Of a stretch of 64,000 bases of DNA, positions 63,931 through 64,000 are shown one piece after another. The DNA lies in contig OX439040.1 in assembly GCA_949317995.1 (NCBI GenBank), positions 70,529,972-70,593,971 on the forward strand, read 5' to 3'. How positions within the stretch are numbered: the first letter of the stretch is position 1; the number at the start of each line of letters is the position of its first letter. The position numbers were made by a program, and so were the translations under genes. The notes beneath the pieces were generated by a model. The model searched no databases. It was not told where the DNA came from and saw nothing but the letters and a program-made list of their open reading frames with translations. This DNA is from Acholoe squamosa (lineage: Eukaryota; Annelida; Polychaeta; Phyllodocida; Polynoidae).

Positions 63931-64000
63931 CAGATTTTTAGAAAATCAACATTTCTATGTGTATCCAAGCTGTACGCAAAATTATATTTGTACATACAGA

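Larger units (their letters stand above)
49862..64000 (+). mobile_element. Env-bearing Ty3/gypsy retroelement (5' LTR, gag, pol, env; 3' end beyond the window)
   Basis: Order: 5' LTR, primer-binding site, repeat-rich leader, gag, pol (protease, RT, RNase H, integrase), env, then at least 1.7 kb of further sequence with an antisense ORF. Domain order with integrase last marks Ty3/gypsy, and the third ORF makes it retrovirus-like. All three main frames are free of internal stops, so the copy is probably young. No sequence like the 5' LTR occurs downstream of env inside the window, so either the element exceeds 14 kb or the 3' LTR was lost; where it ends is unknown. Confidence 0.85.

Overview
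The window is AT-rich, intron-bearing animal DNA, most likely from a marine invertebrate. The evidence is one spliced host gene (an organic anion transporter, SLCO/OATP family), tRNA-derived SINEs, LINE remnants, a Crypton-type tyrosine recombinase remnant, several terminal-inverted-repeat elements and a large env-bearing Ty3/gypsy retroelement. I cannot name the species, and nothing looks bacterial.

Layout. 1-13 kb has no host gene that I can support. It holds a possible SINE, a 1.1 kb G-rich 22-bp minisatellite (about 5.23-6.30 kb), a piggyBac-like MITE flanked by TTAA (8.29-9.00 kb), a decayed LINE (9.1-10.7 kb) and a 30-bp-stem hairpin (12.66 kb). 13.14-14.38 kb is a solo LTR with a 4-bp target duplication, distantly related to the LTR at 50-51 kb. 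15.9-17.6 kb is a diverged tandem array of about 185 bp with a strikingly conserved 20-bp motif. 18.6-19.8 kb is a 5'-truncated LINE with an intact C-terminal reading frame and an AAACTC tail. 21.3-22.8 kb (minus) is an unrecognised, frameshifted coding remnant. 26.2-27.2 kb is a broken Crypton/DUF3504 recombinase. 27.60-27.71 kb is a near-perfect 50-bp hairpin bounded by TTAA.

29.5-39.4 kb (minus) is the host gene. Nine exons with compatible splice phases encode about 680 residues of an SLCO transporter, including its WWxG signature and Kazal-like extracellular cysteines; only the start-codon exon was not found. Its introns hold SINEs (one pair inverted), MITEs and AT microsatellites. 39.4-49.8 kb is gene-poor and contains several inverted-repeat elements, a LINE fragment and a CpG-rich element with about eight internal 86-bp repeats.

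49.86 kb to the window end is the most interesting part: the 5' LTR and internal region of a Ty3/gypsy retroelement with intact gag, pol and env frames. Unusual features are a minisatellite-packed leader, a Gag with an RGG/prion-like tail and no CCHC knuckle, an apparent -1 frameshift site with a hairpin at the gag/pol junction, a roughly 275-residue disordered insert between RNase H and integrase, an F-like Env with two membrane spans and a long C-terminal domain, and a GC-rich antisense ORF (159 codons) just 3' of env. The 3' LTR is not in the window, so the element is longer than 14 kb or its 3' LTR has been lost.
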